64,000 nt of DNA, taken from positions 186,001 to 250,000 of the forward strand of contig NZ_BEWA01000002.1 of the NCBI RefSeq assembly GCF_003112535.1, given 5' to 3'. The notes beneath the pieces were generated by a model. It was not told the DNA's origin. It was given only the letters and a program-made list of their open reading frames with translations, and searched no databases. Positions 1-9,412 of the stretch are shown in pieces. Source of the stretch: Streptomyces rishiriensis (lineage in GTDB: Bacteria; Actinomycetota; Actinomycetes; Streptomycetales; Streptomycetaceae). How positions within the stretch are numbered: position 1 is the first letter of the stretch; the number at the start of each line of letters is the position of its first letter. The position numbers were made by a program, and so were the translations under genes.

Positions 1-515
1 AGCTTGGGGTAGCGGCGCAGGTCGGAGAAGACGCGGCCGGTCAGGACGCGCTCCGGGGAGAAGACGAGGTGGAAGTCGTCGCCCGCGGTCAGGCCGGAGC
101 CCTCGGCCAGCATCGGCGCCCAGCGGGTGCGGGTGGTGCCGACCGGGAGGGTCGTCTCGTACGAGACCAGCGTGCCGGGCTTGAGGCCCTGCGCGATGGC
201 CTTCGTCGCGGAGTCCATCCAGCCGAAGTCCGGGGTGCCCTCGGCGTCCACGAACAGCGGGACGACCACGACGACGGCCTCGGACTCGGCGACCGCGGAC
301 GCGGTGTCGGTCGTCGCGCTCAGCAGCCCGGCGTCGACGGCCTGCTTCAGCTTGACGTCGAGGTCGTGCTCGCCGGGGAACGGCTCGACGCCGGCGTTGA
401 CCAGCTCGACGACCTTCTCGTTGACGTCCGCGCCGATGACCCGGTGGCCCTTGGAGGCGAACTGCACGGCCAGCGGCAGGCCGATCTTGCCGAGTGCTAC
501 TACACAGATGTTCAT
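1..515 (-). CDS. Nucleotide-sugar dehydrogenase (UDP-sugar 6-dehydrogenase family), 3' part off the window
   Basis: The first 171 residues are visible; the gene runs off the left edge. The N-terminus is a Rossmann nucleotide-binding fold with GKIGLPLA at about residues 8-15, followed by an acidic turn (GADVNEKVV), a VVVVPLFVD strand and the ETTLPVGTTR segment, all typical of the UDP-glucose/UDP-ManNAc dehydrogenase family, which oxidises C6 of an NDP-sugar to the uronic acid using NAD+. The usual GxGYIGLPLA motif here reads ALGKIGLPLA. The catalytic Cys domain is beyond the edge. The ATG at 515 follows a GGAGG site, and only 9 nt separate it from the stop of the glycosyltransferase upstream, so it is the last visible gene of that operon. 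The substrate cannot be told from the visible part. Confidence 0.85.
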   Translation of the reverse strand, partial: MNICVVALGKIGLPLAVQFASKGHRVIGADVNEKVVELVNAGVEPFPGEHDLDVKLKQAVDAGLLSATTDTASAVAESEAVVVVVPLFVDAEGTPDFGWMDSATKAIAQGLKPGTLVSYETTLPVGTTRTRWAPMLAEGSGLTAGDDFHLVFSPERVLTGRVFSDLRRYPK

Positions 516-524
516 GGAGGGTCG

Positions 525-2231
525 CTACTTCCTTTTGGAACCGGTCGGCTTCTTGAAACCGGCGGACTTCAACTTTCTGACGCCGACCGCCCTGGAGCGG
601 ACGGCCAGGGACTTCAGCTTCCGGCCGGGAGCTGCCAGCGCCCGCAGGACCAGAGCGCTCTTCGGCGGGTACATCTGAGCCGTGTCGATCACGACACGCC
701 CCTTGTCGTTGACGATGGCCGACGCCCGGTAGGGGTCCCCCTCCCGGCCCCACCGGCGGGCCAGCGGCATGGGCAGGCCGGTGCCCGGCACGGGTACCTC
801 GTACGTGGCGCCCGCCAGGTCCACGTACACCCGCACACCGCGCTTGGCGGTGACGTACTCCAACGGGATCCGGGCGTGCAGCACGGTTGCGGCGCCGTCC
901 TCGGCGGGCTTGACGAGCTGCTCGCCCACGGGCGCCGGGGTCTTGTGGTTCGGCTTCAGCTTCCGGGCGCCCGGCTTGTCGGCCGACTTGGGCATGGCGC
1001 CCTTGGTGAGCCGCAGGGTCATGCCGTCGGTCACGCCGACGACGGGCACCCGCACGGACGCCGAGTAGGTCAGTCCGTCGCCCTGCTGCTCCCAGTCGGA
1101 GGCCAGCAGCTTGGTGCCCGGGGCGAGCTGGGCGGCGACCGAGTCCCCGGCCAGCACCTCGAAGACATGGTCGGCCAGTCCGATGCGCGGGTCACGGAAG
1201 CCGGGGTAGCGCGCGAAGACGTGCTCGCCCTCGACGACGAACGTGACGCCGTTCTCCGGCTCCGAGACGATCGCCTCGCACAGCTCGTCGACCGCGCCGG
1301 CCTGCGCCAGGGCGATGCGCACCCGGCGCTTGACGTCCATGGCGTCACGGATGCCGTCGGTGAAGTACGCGTCCGCGAGTCGGGCAATGCCCGCGCAGAT
1401 CTTCACCCGCACCTCGCGGTCCAGGGCCGGGAAGTCGTCCTGGACGAGCTTGGCCAGCTCCCAGGTGAAGTGCCGGCGCAGCAGGGCGTCGCGCTGCGGA
1501 CCCGCCTCGATGAGGCCGGCCGCGAAGTTCATCATCTCGGCGGTGCACTCGAGCCGGGAGAGATGGTCGGCCCGGTAGGTGATGTTGCTGGCGTCGCCGC
1601 GCTTGACCGCGTAGTAGCAGGTGTAGTTCGCCACCACCGAGATCTTGCGGGCCCGCACCAGGGCCTCGATGGTGAACGGCTGGTCGCTGCCCACGGCCAT
1701 GTGCTCGGGGAAGCGCAGCTTGTACTTCTCCACCATCTCGCGGCGGAAGAGCTTGGTGTTGGCCAGGGTGAAGGGCACCCCCGGCTCGTCCAGGCTGACG
1801 TCCCGGTCGCCGTGCTGGAACAGCGCCTGGTGGACGTAACGGCCGTTGGTGCCGACCATCTTGCCGACGACCACGTCCGAGTCGTGCTTGTCGGCGTACT
1901 TCACCATGCGCTGCAACGCCTCCTCGCCGAGGTAGTCGTCGGAGCCGATGAAGTACACGTACCGGCCGGTCGCCAGTTCCAGCGCCCGGTTGCTGGGCGC
2001 GGCCGGGCCACCGGAGTTCGCCTGGTGGATCACCTTGACGGTGTCCGGGTACAGGGCCGCGAACCGGTCGAGTTCGCGGCCGCTGTCGTCGGTGGAACCG
2101 TCGTCGACGGCTACGATCTCCAGCCGCTCGCGTCCGATGGTCTGCTTGACCAGGGAGTTCAGGCACTCCGTCAGGTACGGCATCGTGTTGTACACCGCGA
2201 CGACGACACTGACGTCAGGCGCAGCACTCAT
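525..2231 (-). CDS. Family 2 glycosyltransferase, TarS/TarP-like, with long C-terminal extension
   Basis: A 568-residue protein. Residues 1-230 form a GT-A fold: VSVVVAVYN near residue 8, the VDDGSTDDSG nucleotide-binding loop near 41, and a GSDD metal-binding motif near 97. Segments such as DSDVVVGKMVG and GSDQPFTIEAL resemble, from memory, the TarS/TarP wall-teichoic-acid glycosyltransferases of Firmicutes, which also have long C-terminal domains. Residues 330-520 look like a beta-rich accessory domain, and the tail (530-568) is very basic, which suits a membrane- or polyanion-associated enzyme. No transmembrane segment is visible. It lies 108 nt after the sugar dehydrogenase stop and 9 nt before the NDP-sugar dehydrogenase. 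I infer transfer of a modified sugar onto a cell-wall polymer; donor and acceptor are unknown. Confidence 0.8.
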   Translation of the reverse strand: MSAAPDVSVVVAVYNTMPYLTECLNSLVKQTIGRERLEIVAVDDGSTDDSGRELDRFAALYPDTVKVIHQANSGGPAAPSNRALELATGRYVYFIGSDDYLGEEALQRMVKYADKHDSDVVVGKMVGTNGRYVHQALFQHGDRDVSLDEPGVPFTLANTKLFRREMVEKYKLRFPEHMAVGSDQPFTIEALVRARKISVVANYTCYYAVKRGDASNITYRADHLSRLECTAEMMNFAAGLIEAGPQRDALLRRHFTWELAKLVQDDFPALDREVRVKICAGIARLADAYFTDGIRDAMDVKRRVRIALAQAGAVDELCEAIVSEPENGVTFVVEGEHVFARYPGFRDPRIGLADHVFEVLAGDSVAAQLAPGTKLLASDWEQQGDGLTYSASVRVPVVGVTDGMTLRLTKGAMPKSADKPGARKLKPNHKTPAPVGEQLVKPAEDGAATVLHARIPLEYVTAKRGVRVYVDLAGATYEVPVPGTGLPMPLARRWGREGDPYRASAIVNDKGRVVIDTAQMYPPKSALVLRALAAPGRKLKSLAVRSRAVGVRKLKSAGFKKPTGSKRK

Positions 2232-2339
2232 GCTAGGGCTCCTGGTCTCCGCCGGCCGTGCCGGCTGGGTCCTGCGGGGAAAGTCTCACAGAACATAGGA
2301 GTCCCGCCGAGCACGCACCGTTCCCCCGATGTGTGATGC

Positions 2340-3365
2340 TCAGCTGCCATGGACGGCCAGGTCCTCCACCGGAAGCGTAACGCTGGTGTTGTGGGCGGCC
2401 GACTCCAGAAGCGCCGCCGCCACCTCGACGGTCCGCATGCCCTGGCGCAGGGAGCAGATGTCGACGGGCTTGCCGAGCACCGCGTCCCGGAAGAGCTCGT
2501 GCTCGACCTGCAGCGGCTCGCGCTTCGGGATGGCGTACCGGATCATGTCGCCCTCGGAGACGCCGCGGAAGGCCCGCAGGGCTTCCCACTCGGTGGTCAC
2601 GGCCGCGTTGGAGTGGAACGTCAGGTCGGCGGTGAGGGTGTCGGCGATGAAGCAGCCGCGCTCGCCGGTGACCGACGTGAACCGCTCCTTGAGCGGGCTC
2701 AGCCAGTTCACCAGGTGGTTGACCATGGTGCCGTCGTCGAGGCGGCCCACCGCGGAGACCATGTCCTCGTGCTCACGACCGCTCTTGGAGACGGTGTGCG
2801 CGGCGATCGACACGTACTGGCGTCCGGTCACCCAGCCGGTGAGGTCGATGTCGTGCGTCGCGAGGTCCTTGACGACGCCGACGTCCGCGATGCGGTGCGG
2901 GAAGGGACCCTGGCGGCGGGTGACGACCTGGTAGACGTCACCCAGCTCGCCGGCCTCCAGGCGGGAGCGCAGCGAGAGCAGCGCCGGGTTGCAGCGCTCG
3001 ATGTGACCGACGCCGGCCACCAGGCCCTTCGACTCGAAGGCCTCGACGAGACGGCGGGCGCCCTCCACGGACTCCGCGACCGGCTTCTCGATCAGCGCGC
3101 AGACGCCGGCGTCGGCGAGCGCCAGACCGACCTCTTCGTGCAGATGCGTCGGGCAGGCCACCACCGCGTAGTCCACACCGAGGGCGATCAGTTCCTCGAC
3201 GGTGTTCAGGATCGGCGCGCCCTGGGCGGCGCCGAACTTGTCCCCCATCGGGTCGACGACGCCGACGAGGTCGACGGCGTCCAGGCCCGACAGGACACGG
3301 GCGTGGTGACGCCCCATGGAACCGAGGCCGACGAGTCCCGCTCGCAGCGACTTCCCGGTACTCAC
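2340..3365 (-). CDS. Gfo/Idh/MocA-family NAD(P)-dependent sugar oxidoreductase
   Basis: A 341-residue protein with an N-terminal Rossmann domain (GLVGLGSMGRHHARVL, near residue 10) and the EKPVA segment near residue 93 that is the catalytic-Lys signature of this family. The C-terminal half has the alpha/beta substrate domain (NHLVNWLSPLKERF). Family members oxidise or reduce a sugar ring carbon; next to a DegT aminotransferase the usual role is to make the 3-keto-sugar that is then aminated (compare WbpB and WbpE in diamino-uronate synthesis). The GTG start overlaps the stop of the aminotransferase by 4 nt (GTGA), so the two are translationally coupled. The exact product is inference. Confidence 0.85.
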   Translation of the reverse strand: MSTGKSLRAGLVGLGSMGRHHARVLSGLDAVDLVGVVDPMGDKFGAAQGAPILNTVEELIALGVDYAVVACPTHLHEEVGLALADAGVCALIEKPVAESVEGARRLVEAFESKGLVAGVGHIERCNPALLSLRSRLEAGELGDVYQVVTRRQGPFPHRIADVGVVKDLATHDIDLTGWVTGRQYVSIAAHTVSKSGREHEDMVSAVGRLDDGTMVNHLVNWLSPLKERFTSVTGERGCFIADTLTADLTFHSNAAVTTEWEALRAFRGVSEGDMIRYAIPKREPLQVEHELFRDAVLGKPVDICSLRQGMRTVEVAAALLESAAHNTSVTLPVEDLAVHGS

Positions 3366-4477
3366 AGTTGCTCCCCCAGAGCATTGACGGCGGTGACGAT
3401 GCGCTCCAGGTCCTGCGTGGACAGGGCCGGGTGCACGGGCAGGGACACGACCTCGGCGGCCGCACGGTCCGTCTCGGGCAGGTCCCAGTCGCGGCCGGCC
3501 TTCTGGTCGGGCTCCCAGTACGGCTTCAGCCGGTGGATGGGAGTCGGGTAGTACACGGCGTTGCCGATGCCGGCCTCGGTCAGCCTGGCCATCGCGGCGT
3601 CGCGGTCGCCCTGGATGCGCACCGTGTACTGGTGGTAGATGTGCCGGGCGCCCTCGGCCACCTTCGGCGTGATCACGTTCGGCGCCGTGATGTGCTCGGT
3701 GAGGTAGGCGGCGTTGGCGATGCGCTGCTCGGTCCAGCCGTCCAGCTTGCGGCGCTGCACGCGGCCGATGGCGGCCGAGACGTCCGTCATGCGCACGTTG
3801 GCGCCGACGATCTCGTTGGCATAGCGCTTCTCCATGCCCTGGTTGCGCAGCAGGCGCAGGGTCCGCGCGGTCTCCGCGTCCCCGGTGGAGATCATGCCGC
3901 CCTCGAGGCTGTGCATGTTCTTCGTCGGGTAGAAGCTGAACGTGCCCACGGCGCCGAAGGCGCCGACCGGGGTGCCGTTCAGCGCGGCCGCGTGCGCCTG
4001 GCAGGCGTCCTCGACGACGGCGAGCCCGTGCTGCCGGCCGATCGCCATGATCTTGTCCATGGCCGCCGGGTGCCCGTACAGGTGCACCGGCATGATCGCC
4101 GCAGTGCGCGGCGACAGGGCGGCCTCGACCGCGGCCGGGTCCAGACAGAACGTGTCCGGGTCGACGTCCGCGAACACGACGTCCGCGCCGACCAGCCGCA
4201 CCGCGTTGGCGGAGGCGGCGAAGGAGAACGAGGGCACGATGACCTCGTCGCCCGGGCCGAGGCCGAGGGCGAGGAGCGACAGGTGCAGCGCCGAGGTGCC
4301 GGAGTTGACCGCGACGCAGTGACGTCCCTCGACCAGCTCCGAGAACTCCTCCTCGAAGGCGGCCACCTCGGGCCCCTGGACGACCATGCCGCTGCGCAGA
4401 ACACGCACGGCGGCTTCGATCTCCTCCTCGCCGATCACTGGTTTGGCGGCCGGTATGAACTCATGGGCGTCGGTCAT
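3362..4477 (-). CDS. DegT/DnrJ/EryC1-family PLP-dependent sugar aminotransferase
   Basis: A 371-residue protein of the usual length for sugar 3- or 4-aminotransferases. It has the GTSALHLSLLAL phosphate-binding stretch near residue 58, the VEDACQAHAA motif near 160 with the Asp that contacts the PLP ring nitrogen, and FSFYPTKNMHSLEGGM near 180-195 with the internal-aldimine Lys. It transfers an amino group, normally from glutamate, to a keto-sugar nucleotide. The ATG at 4477 is preferred because an AGGAGG site sits 8 nt upstream; an alternative ATG at 4483 lies only 2 nt from that site. It heads the minus-strand operon with the sugar oxidoreductase, glycosyltransferase and NDP-sugar dehydrogenase. 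Confidence 0.88.
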   Translation of the reverse strand: MTDAHEFIPAAKPVIGEEEIEAAVRVLRSGMVVQGPEVAAFEEEFSELVEGRHCVAVNSGTSALHLSLLALGLGPGDEVIVPSFSFAASANAVRLVGADVVFADVDPDTFCLDPAAVEAALSPRTAAIMPVHLYGHPAAMDKIMAIGRQHGLAVVEDACQAHAAALNGTPVGAFGAVGTFSFYPTKNMHSLEGGMISTGDAETARTLRLLRNQGMEKRYANEIVGANVRMTDVSAAIGRVQRRKLDGWTEQRIANAAYLTEHITAPNVITPKVAEGARHIYHQYTVRIQGDRDAAMARLTEAGIGNAVYYPTPIHRLKPYWEPDQKAGRDWDLPETDRAAAEVVSLPVHPALSTQDLERIVTAVNALGEQL

Positions 4478-4932
4478 CGACATCCCCTCCTCTACGGCGA
4501 CCCAGAAGGCGCACCACGTCATGCACGGTCGGGAAGGGGCCGTGTCGATGCACAGCACGGCCGCATCCCTGGTTGTCCGCCGACGCCTGTGGGCGGGCGG
4601 ACGGCTTGTCCACAGGACCCCGCCCGGCGAGGGTTCCTTGCGGGAAGTCAGCCGTCTCCGGCTGCGAGACCGGATGTGCTCTTCGGCTGTGGTCACGGTG
4701 TGCATGTCTTTGGCCACCGGGACCAGAGTGCACGTTACCAGTCTGGAGACGACGAACTTGCCCAGGGTCACCACCCCGAAACCCACAGCGCGGGTGCGGT
4801 CCATCACAAACGAGACACAGAGTAACTCCCCGGTGAACGCACGGCGACACGGGCGCGGGAGGCGGGTGAAACGTCGGCGCGGGCGTCCGGATGTCCGGAC
4901 GCCCGCGCCCTGCGTACCCGCGCCGGGCGGGG
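4478..4932. other. Non-coding gap between rne and the sugar operon
   Basis: About 455 bp without a convincing gene. Its right end holds the strong hairpin that probably terminates rne. The rest must contain the promoter and leader of the minus-strand sugar operon. I see no clear -35/-10 pair there, only a somewhat less GC-rich stretch around 4680-4830. Confidence 0.5.
4876..4909 (-). terminator. Hairpin terminator of rne
   Basis: A perfect 16-bp inverted repeat (arms 4876-4891 and 4894-4909) with a 2-nt centre lies 24 nt past the rne stop codon. There is no T-run, as is common for Streptomyces terminators. Confidence 0.75.
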
Positions 4933-7900
4933 TCAGTCCTCCGTCGAGGCCGTGACGGACGGCACGCTCTGCTGCGCCGCCGCGGTCGTCTTCGTCACCG
5001 ACTTGGCCGCCTTCTTGGCCGTCGTCTTCTTTGCGGCGGTCTTCTTCGCGGCCGTCGTCTTGGCCGCCGCCGTCTTCTTGGTGGCGGCCTTCTTCGCCGT
5101 GGCCTTCTTCGCCGTCTTGCGCGCGGCCGTCTTCTTGGCCGGCGCGTCCTGCGCGTCCTCGGCGGACGCGGCGGCCCCCTCGGACGTGACCTCGGACGCG
5201 GGCTCGGCCGTGGCGTCCGCCGCGACCGACGGGACGACCACGACGGCCGTCTCCTCGGACGCGGTCGGCGCGGTGGCCTTGCGCACGGCGCGGCGCCGCG
5301 GGCGGGCCGGGGCCGCGCTCTCGGCGACGGGCTCGGCGGCCTGCTCGGCCTCCGGCTGCTCCACCGGAGCGGCCTCGGCGACCGGGGTCCGGACGACCGG
5401 GGTCTCGGCGACCGTCACCACGGCGGCCTCCGCCCCCGCGGGGGAACCGGCCGGCGCGGACACCTTGCGGGTGGCGCGGCGGCGCGTACGGCCCTGGGGC
5501 GCGGCCTCCTCGGCGACCGGGGTCTCGGCGGGCGCCTCGACGACCGGGTCCTCCACGGCGACCGGCTCGGTGTGCGCGACGACCGTCTCGGCCGGCTGCA
5601 CCGGACGCTCGGTCTCCGCCTCGACGGTGACGTCCTGCGCGGTGGGCGCCTCGACGGCCTCCTCCGCGGCGGCCCCGCCCGACAGCTCCGAGACGAACGC
5701 CTCGGAGCCGCCCCCACGACGCGACCCGCCCCTCGGCGCGCCCGCCGGAGCGGACGCCCTGCGGCTCGACCGGCGACGGCCCCGGCCACGCGTGGCGGCG
5801 GCCTCCGCCTCGGCGACGCTGCTGTACAGCTCCTCGTCCACGGCGAACTCGGGGGCGGCCAGCGCGACCGGCTCGGCCACCTCCGCGGCGACCTCGGCCT
5901 CGCTCTCCGTCTCCGGCTCGGCGCCCGCGTCCGGCTCGACGACCTCGGCCGCCGTGCTCTCGTACTCGTGGTCGTGGTCGTGGTCGTGGCCCTGTCCGTC
6001 GCCGCCGCGGCCGCGCTTCTTGCGCTTGCCGCCGCCGCCGACGGACGTCGGCTGCTCCATGTGGACGATGACGCCGCGCCCGTTGCAGTGCACGCAGGTC
6101 TCGGAGAAGGACTCCAGCAGACCCTGGCCGACCCGCTTGCGGGTCATCTGCACCAGGCCCAGCGAGGTGACCTCGGCGACCTGGTGCTTGGTGCGGTCGC
6201 GGCCCAGGCACTCCAGCAGCCGCCGCAGCACCAGGTCCCGGTTGGACTCCAGCACCATGTCGATGAAGTCGATCACGATGATGCCGCCGAGGTCGCGCAG
6301 CCGCAGCTGGCGCACGATCTCCTCGGCCGCCTCCAGGTTGTTCCTGGTGACCGTCTCTTCGAGGTTGCCGCCCTGGCCGGTGAACTTGCCGGTGTTGACG
6401 TCGACCACGACCATGGCCTCGGTCCGGTCGATCACCAGCGAGCCGCCGCTGGGCAGCCAGACCTTGCGGTCCAGCGCCTTCGCGAGCTGCTCGTCGATCC
6501 GGTAGGTGGCGAAGACGTCGACCTCGGACGTCCACTTCGACAGCCGCTCGGCGAGGTCGGGCGCCACGTGCGAGACATAGCCGTGGATGGTCGACCAGGC
6601 CTCGTCGCCGCTGACGATGACCTTGGAGAAGTCCTCGTTGAAGATGTCGCGCACGACCCGGACGGTCATGTCCGGCTCGCCGTACAGCAGCGTCGGAGCG
6701 TTGCCGCTCTTGGCCTTCTTCTGGATCTCCTCCCACTGCGCCTGCAGACGCTCGACGTCACGGCGCAGCTCGTCCTCGCTCGCGCCCTCGGCGGCGGTGC
6801 GCACGATGACGCCCGCGTCCTCGGGGACGATCTTCTTGAGGATCGTCTTCAGCCGGGCCCGCTCGGTGTCGGGCAGCTTGCGGCTGATGCCGGTCATCGA
6901 GCCCTCGGGCACGTACACGAGGTAACGGCCCGGCAGGGAGACCTGGCTGGTCAGACGGGCGCCCTTGTGACCGATCGGGTCCTTCGTCACCTGCACCAGG
7001 ACCGGCTGGCCCGACTTCAGGGCGACCTCGATGCGGCGCGGCCCGTTGGCCATGCCGAGCGCCTCGAAGTTGACCTCGCCGGCGTACAGGACGGCGTTGC
7101 GCCCCTTGCCGATGTCGATGAAGGCGGCCTCCATCGACGGCAGCACGTTCTGCACCTTGCCCAGGTACACGTTGCCGACGTACGAGGTGGCCTGCTCCTT
7201 GTTGACGTAGTGCTCGACGAGCACGTTGTCTTCCAGGACGCCGATCTGGGTGCGCTCGCCGCTCTGGCGGACGACCATCACCCGCTCGACGGCCTCACGG
7301 CGGGCCAGGAACTCGGCCTCGGTGATGATCGGCACGCGGCGGCGGCCCTGCTCACGGCCTTCCCGGCGGCGCTGCTTCTTGGCCTCCAGACGGGTTGAGC
7401 CCTTGATGGACTGCACCTCGTCGGACGGCTCGGAGGGCTTGCGCGGCTCGCGGACCTTGACGATCGTGCGCTCCGGGTCCCCGACGACGGGCTCGGCCTC
7501 GGTGGAGGCGTCCCCGGCCCGGCGACGGCGGCGACGGCGACGACGGCTGCCGGCGGTGGAACCGCCCGCGTCCTCGTCCTCGGCGTCCTCGTCCTCCTGC
7601 TCGGCGGTGTCCTCGGCGTCCTGGGCGACCTGGTCGGCGGCGAACTCGTCGGAGTCGGCGTCGCCGGACTCCCCCTCGCCGTCGGCTGCGTCGCCACGAC
7701 GGCGACGACGGCCGCCGCGGCGGCGACGACGGCGCGACCCGGTCTCCTCGCCGTCGTCATCGCTCTCGACGACGTCCTCGGCGGCCTCGTCGGCCTCGTC
7801 CGGCTCGCTCTCCGCCTCGTCCTCCACGGCGGGCGCCGCGGTCTCGGCGGCCTGGGCGGCGGGCGCGGCGGTGCGGCCGGACTCGGCCTCCTCACCGGCG

Positions 7901-9135
7901 CCGGCGGCCCTGCGGCGGCGACGGCGGCGCGAGCCGGCGGGCTCCTCGGAAGGCTCCGGGGCGCTCTGGACCTCTTCGGGCTCCTCCGCCGCGACGGTGT
8001 CGGTCTCGGCCTCGGCGGCGGCCTCGGCAGCGGCCCGCTGCGGCGTCTGGAACTGCGGCTCGGCGAACACGGGTGCCTGGAACACGGCGACCGCGGGGCG
8101 CGCCGGACGGCGCGGCGCGTCGTCCTCGCCCTTCACGGGCTCGGGCGCCGAGAAGCCGCCGGCGGCCCGGCGGACCACCCGTCGGCGACCGCGGCGCGGA
8201 CCGGCGTCCTCGTCGTCGCCGGCGGCAGCCGCAGCGGCCTCGGGGATCTCGGGGGCCTTCGGCTCCTCGACGACGGCGGGAGCGACCGGCTCCGCGGGGG
8301 CCTCGGACACCTGGGGCGCCTGGGGTGCGGAGACCTCAGGCGTCTCGGCGGCGGGCGCGGAGACGCGACGGGTGGCACGGCGACGGGAGCGCGGAGCAGC
8401 CGGCTCGGCCGCCTCCTCGGCCACCGCGGGCGCCTCGGTCTCGACAGCCTGGACGGCTTCGACGGCTTCGACGGCTTCGGCCGGGGCCTCGGCCTCCGGT
8501 GTGGCGACGGGCGCGGTCACCCGCCGGGTGGCGCGGCGCCGCGTGCGCGGAGCGGCCTCGGCAGGCGTCTCCTCGGCCGCCTGGGCGACGGGCTCGGGCG
8601 CGGACTCCGCCGCGGCGGGCTCCACGGCCTCGGCCGGGGCCTCCGTGGGTGTGGTCACACGGCGCGTGGCCCGACGGCGGGAGCGGCGAGGAGCCGCGTC
8701 CTCGGCCGGGGCTTCCTCGGCCGCGGCCTCTTCGACGGCCGGGGCGCTCGCCTCGGCGGCGGCCACCGGCACGACGGTCTCGGCCGCCTCGGCGGCGGCC
8801 GGAGCGCCGACGGGCGCGGAGGCACGGCGGGTGGCCCGCCGGCGGGCACGAGGCGCGGCCTCGGCTGCCTCCTCGGGCTCGTCCGGCTTGGCGTCCGCGC
8901 CGACGTTCTCGTCCTGGACGGTCTCGTCCTGGACGTCGTCCTCCGCCAGTTCCTCGACGGACTCCACGGCCGGTATGGCCGGCGTGGTGATCTCGGCCGA
9001 GGCGTCGGCGGCGGCGGACGGCGGACCCGCCGGCCGGGATGCGGCACGGCGCCGACGACGCGGCGGCAGGGTGTCGCTGGGGGTGTTCGCTTCGGAGTCC
9101 GTCACGGACTCTGCGGATTCGGTTGGCTCGAGCAT
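4933..9135 (-). CDS. rne: Ribonuclease E/G, very long Streptomyces form
   Basis: A 1,400-residue endoribonuclease for mRNA decay and rRNA processing. The catalytic core lies at about residues 597-1025: an S1 RNA-binding region (GNVYLGKVQNVLPSMEAAFIDIG), the DNase-I-like catalytic part (VVDVNTGKFTGQG, VIDFIDM with the metal-binding Asp residues) and the zinc-link Cys pair CVHC near 1015. Before the core are about 590 low-complexity Ala/Glu/Arg-rich residues; after it come about 310 more and a Lys/Ala tail (about 1332-1391). A motif close to RRRATRRVSAP recurs about four times before and three times after the core. An extension on both sides is typical of the Streptomyces enzyme and is the likely scaffold for a degradosome. 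The 277 bp upstream (9136-9412) are probably its mRNA leader. The ATG start gives MLEPTESAES. Confidence 0.95.
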   Translation of the reverse strand: MLEPTESAESVTDSEANTPSDTLPPRRRRRAASRPAGPPSAAADASAEITTPAIPAVESVEELAEDDVQDETVQDENVGADAKPDEPEEAAEAAPRARRRATRRASAPVGAPAAAEAAETVVPVAAAEASAPAVEEAAAEEAPAEDAAPRRSRRRATRRVTTPTEAPAEAVEPAAAESAPEPVAQAAEETPAEAAPRTRRRATRRVTAPVATPEAEAPAEAVEAVEAVQAVETEAPAVAEEAAEPAAPRSRRRATRRVSAPAAETPEVSAPQAPQVSEAPAEPVAPAVVEEPKAPEIPEAAAAAAGDDEDAGPRRGRRRVVRRAAGGFSAPEPVKGEDDAPRRPARPAVAVFQAPVFAEPQFQTPQRAAAEAAAEAETDTVAAEEPEEVQSAPEPSEEPAGSRRRRRRRAAGAGEEAESGRTAAPAAQAAETAAPAVEDEAESEPDEADEAAEDVVESDDDGEETGSRRRRRRGGRRRRRGDAADGEGESGDADSDEFAADQVAQDAEDTAEQEDEDAEDEDAGGSTAGSRRRRRRRRRAGDASTEAEPVVGDPERTIVKVREPRKPSEPSDEVQSIKGSTRLEAKKQRRREGREQGRRRVPIITEAEFLARREAVERVMVVRQSGERTQIGVLEDNVLVEHYVNKEQATSYVGNVYLGKVQNVLPSMEAAFIDIGKGRNAVLYAGEVNFEALGMANGPRRIEVALKSGQPVLVQVTKDPIGHKGARLTSQVSLPGRYLVYVPEGSMTGISRKLPDTERARLKTILKKIVPEDAGVIVRTAAEGASEDELRRDVERLQAQWEEIQKKAKSGNAPTLLYGEPDMTVRVVRDIFNEDFSKVIVSGDEAWSTIHGYVSHVAPDLAERLSKWTSEVDVFATYRIDEQLAKALDRKVWLPSGGSLVIDRTEAMVVVDVNTGKFTGQGGNLEETVTRNNLEAAEEIVRQLRLRDLGGIIVIDFIDMVLESNRDLVLRRLLECLGRDRTKHQVAEVTSLGLVQMTRKRVGQGLLESFSETCVHCNGRGVIVHMEQPTSVGGGGKRKKRGRGGDGQGHDHDHDHEYESTAAEVVEPDAGAEPETESEAEVAAEVAEPVALAAPEFAVDEELYSSVAEAEAAATRGRGRRRSSRRASAPAGAPRGGSRRGGGSEAFVSELSGGAAAEEAVEAPTAQDVTVEAETERPVQPAETVVAHTEPVAVEDPVVEAPAETPVAEEAAPQGRTRRRATRKVSAPAGSPAGAEAAVVTVAETPVVRTPVAEAAPVEQPEAEQAAEPVAESAAPARPRRRAVRKATAPTASEETAVVVVPSVAADATAEPASEVTSEGAAASAEDAQDAPAKKTAARKTAKKATAKKAATKKTAAAKTTAAKKTAAKKTTAKKAAKSVTKTTAAAQQSVPSVTASTED

Positions 9136-9412
9136 GCGGGCGTTTCTCCCGTCAGGCTCCCGGGCGCCGCGCCTGGTCCGGTGGCGATCACGAAGGATCG
9201 ACCGCCGTTGACGTCCGCGGCTCGCGCGATGCGCGGTGCCGCCGTCCGGGGCGCGGGCGCCGCACGGGAGCTCTCTGTGTCCTGTCTCGCCGGTTCCGTA
9301 CGCCGAATGCGCACGGCCTGGCGAAAGTCTTCTGGTCGGTGCGCTGCCCGACCCAGGTGGCTCCCGAGTCCGAGGGCTGCGCTACGACGTACGTTCCTTC
9401 GCGGAACCTTCC

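Noticed and set aside
4484..6736. Long N-terminal extension of the aminotransferase into rne
   Set aside because: The frame is open only by base composition; a good ribosome site stands before the ATG at 4477, and the extension is antisense-like Arg/Gly repeats.
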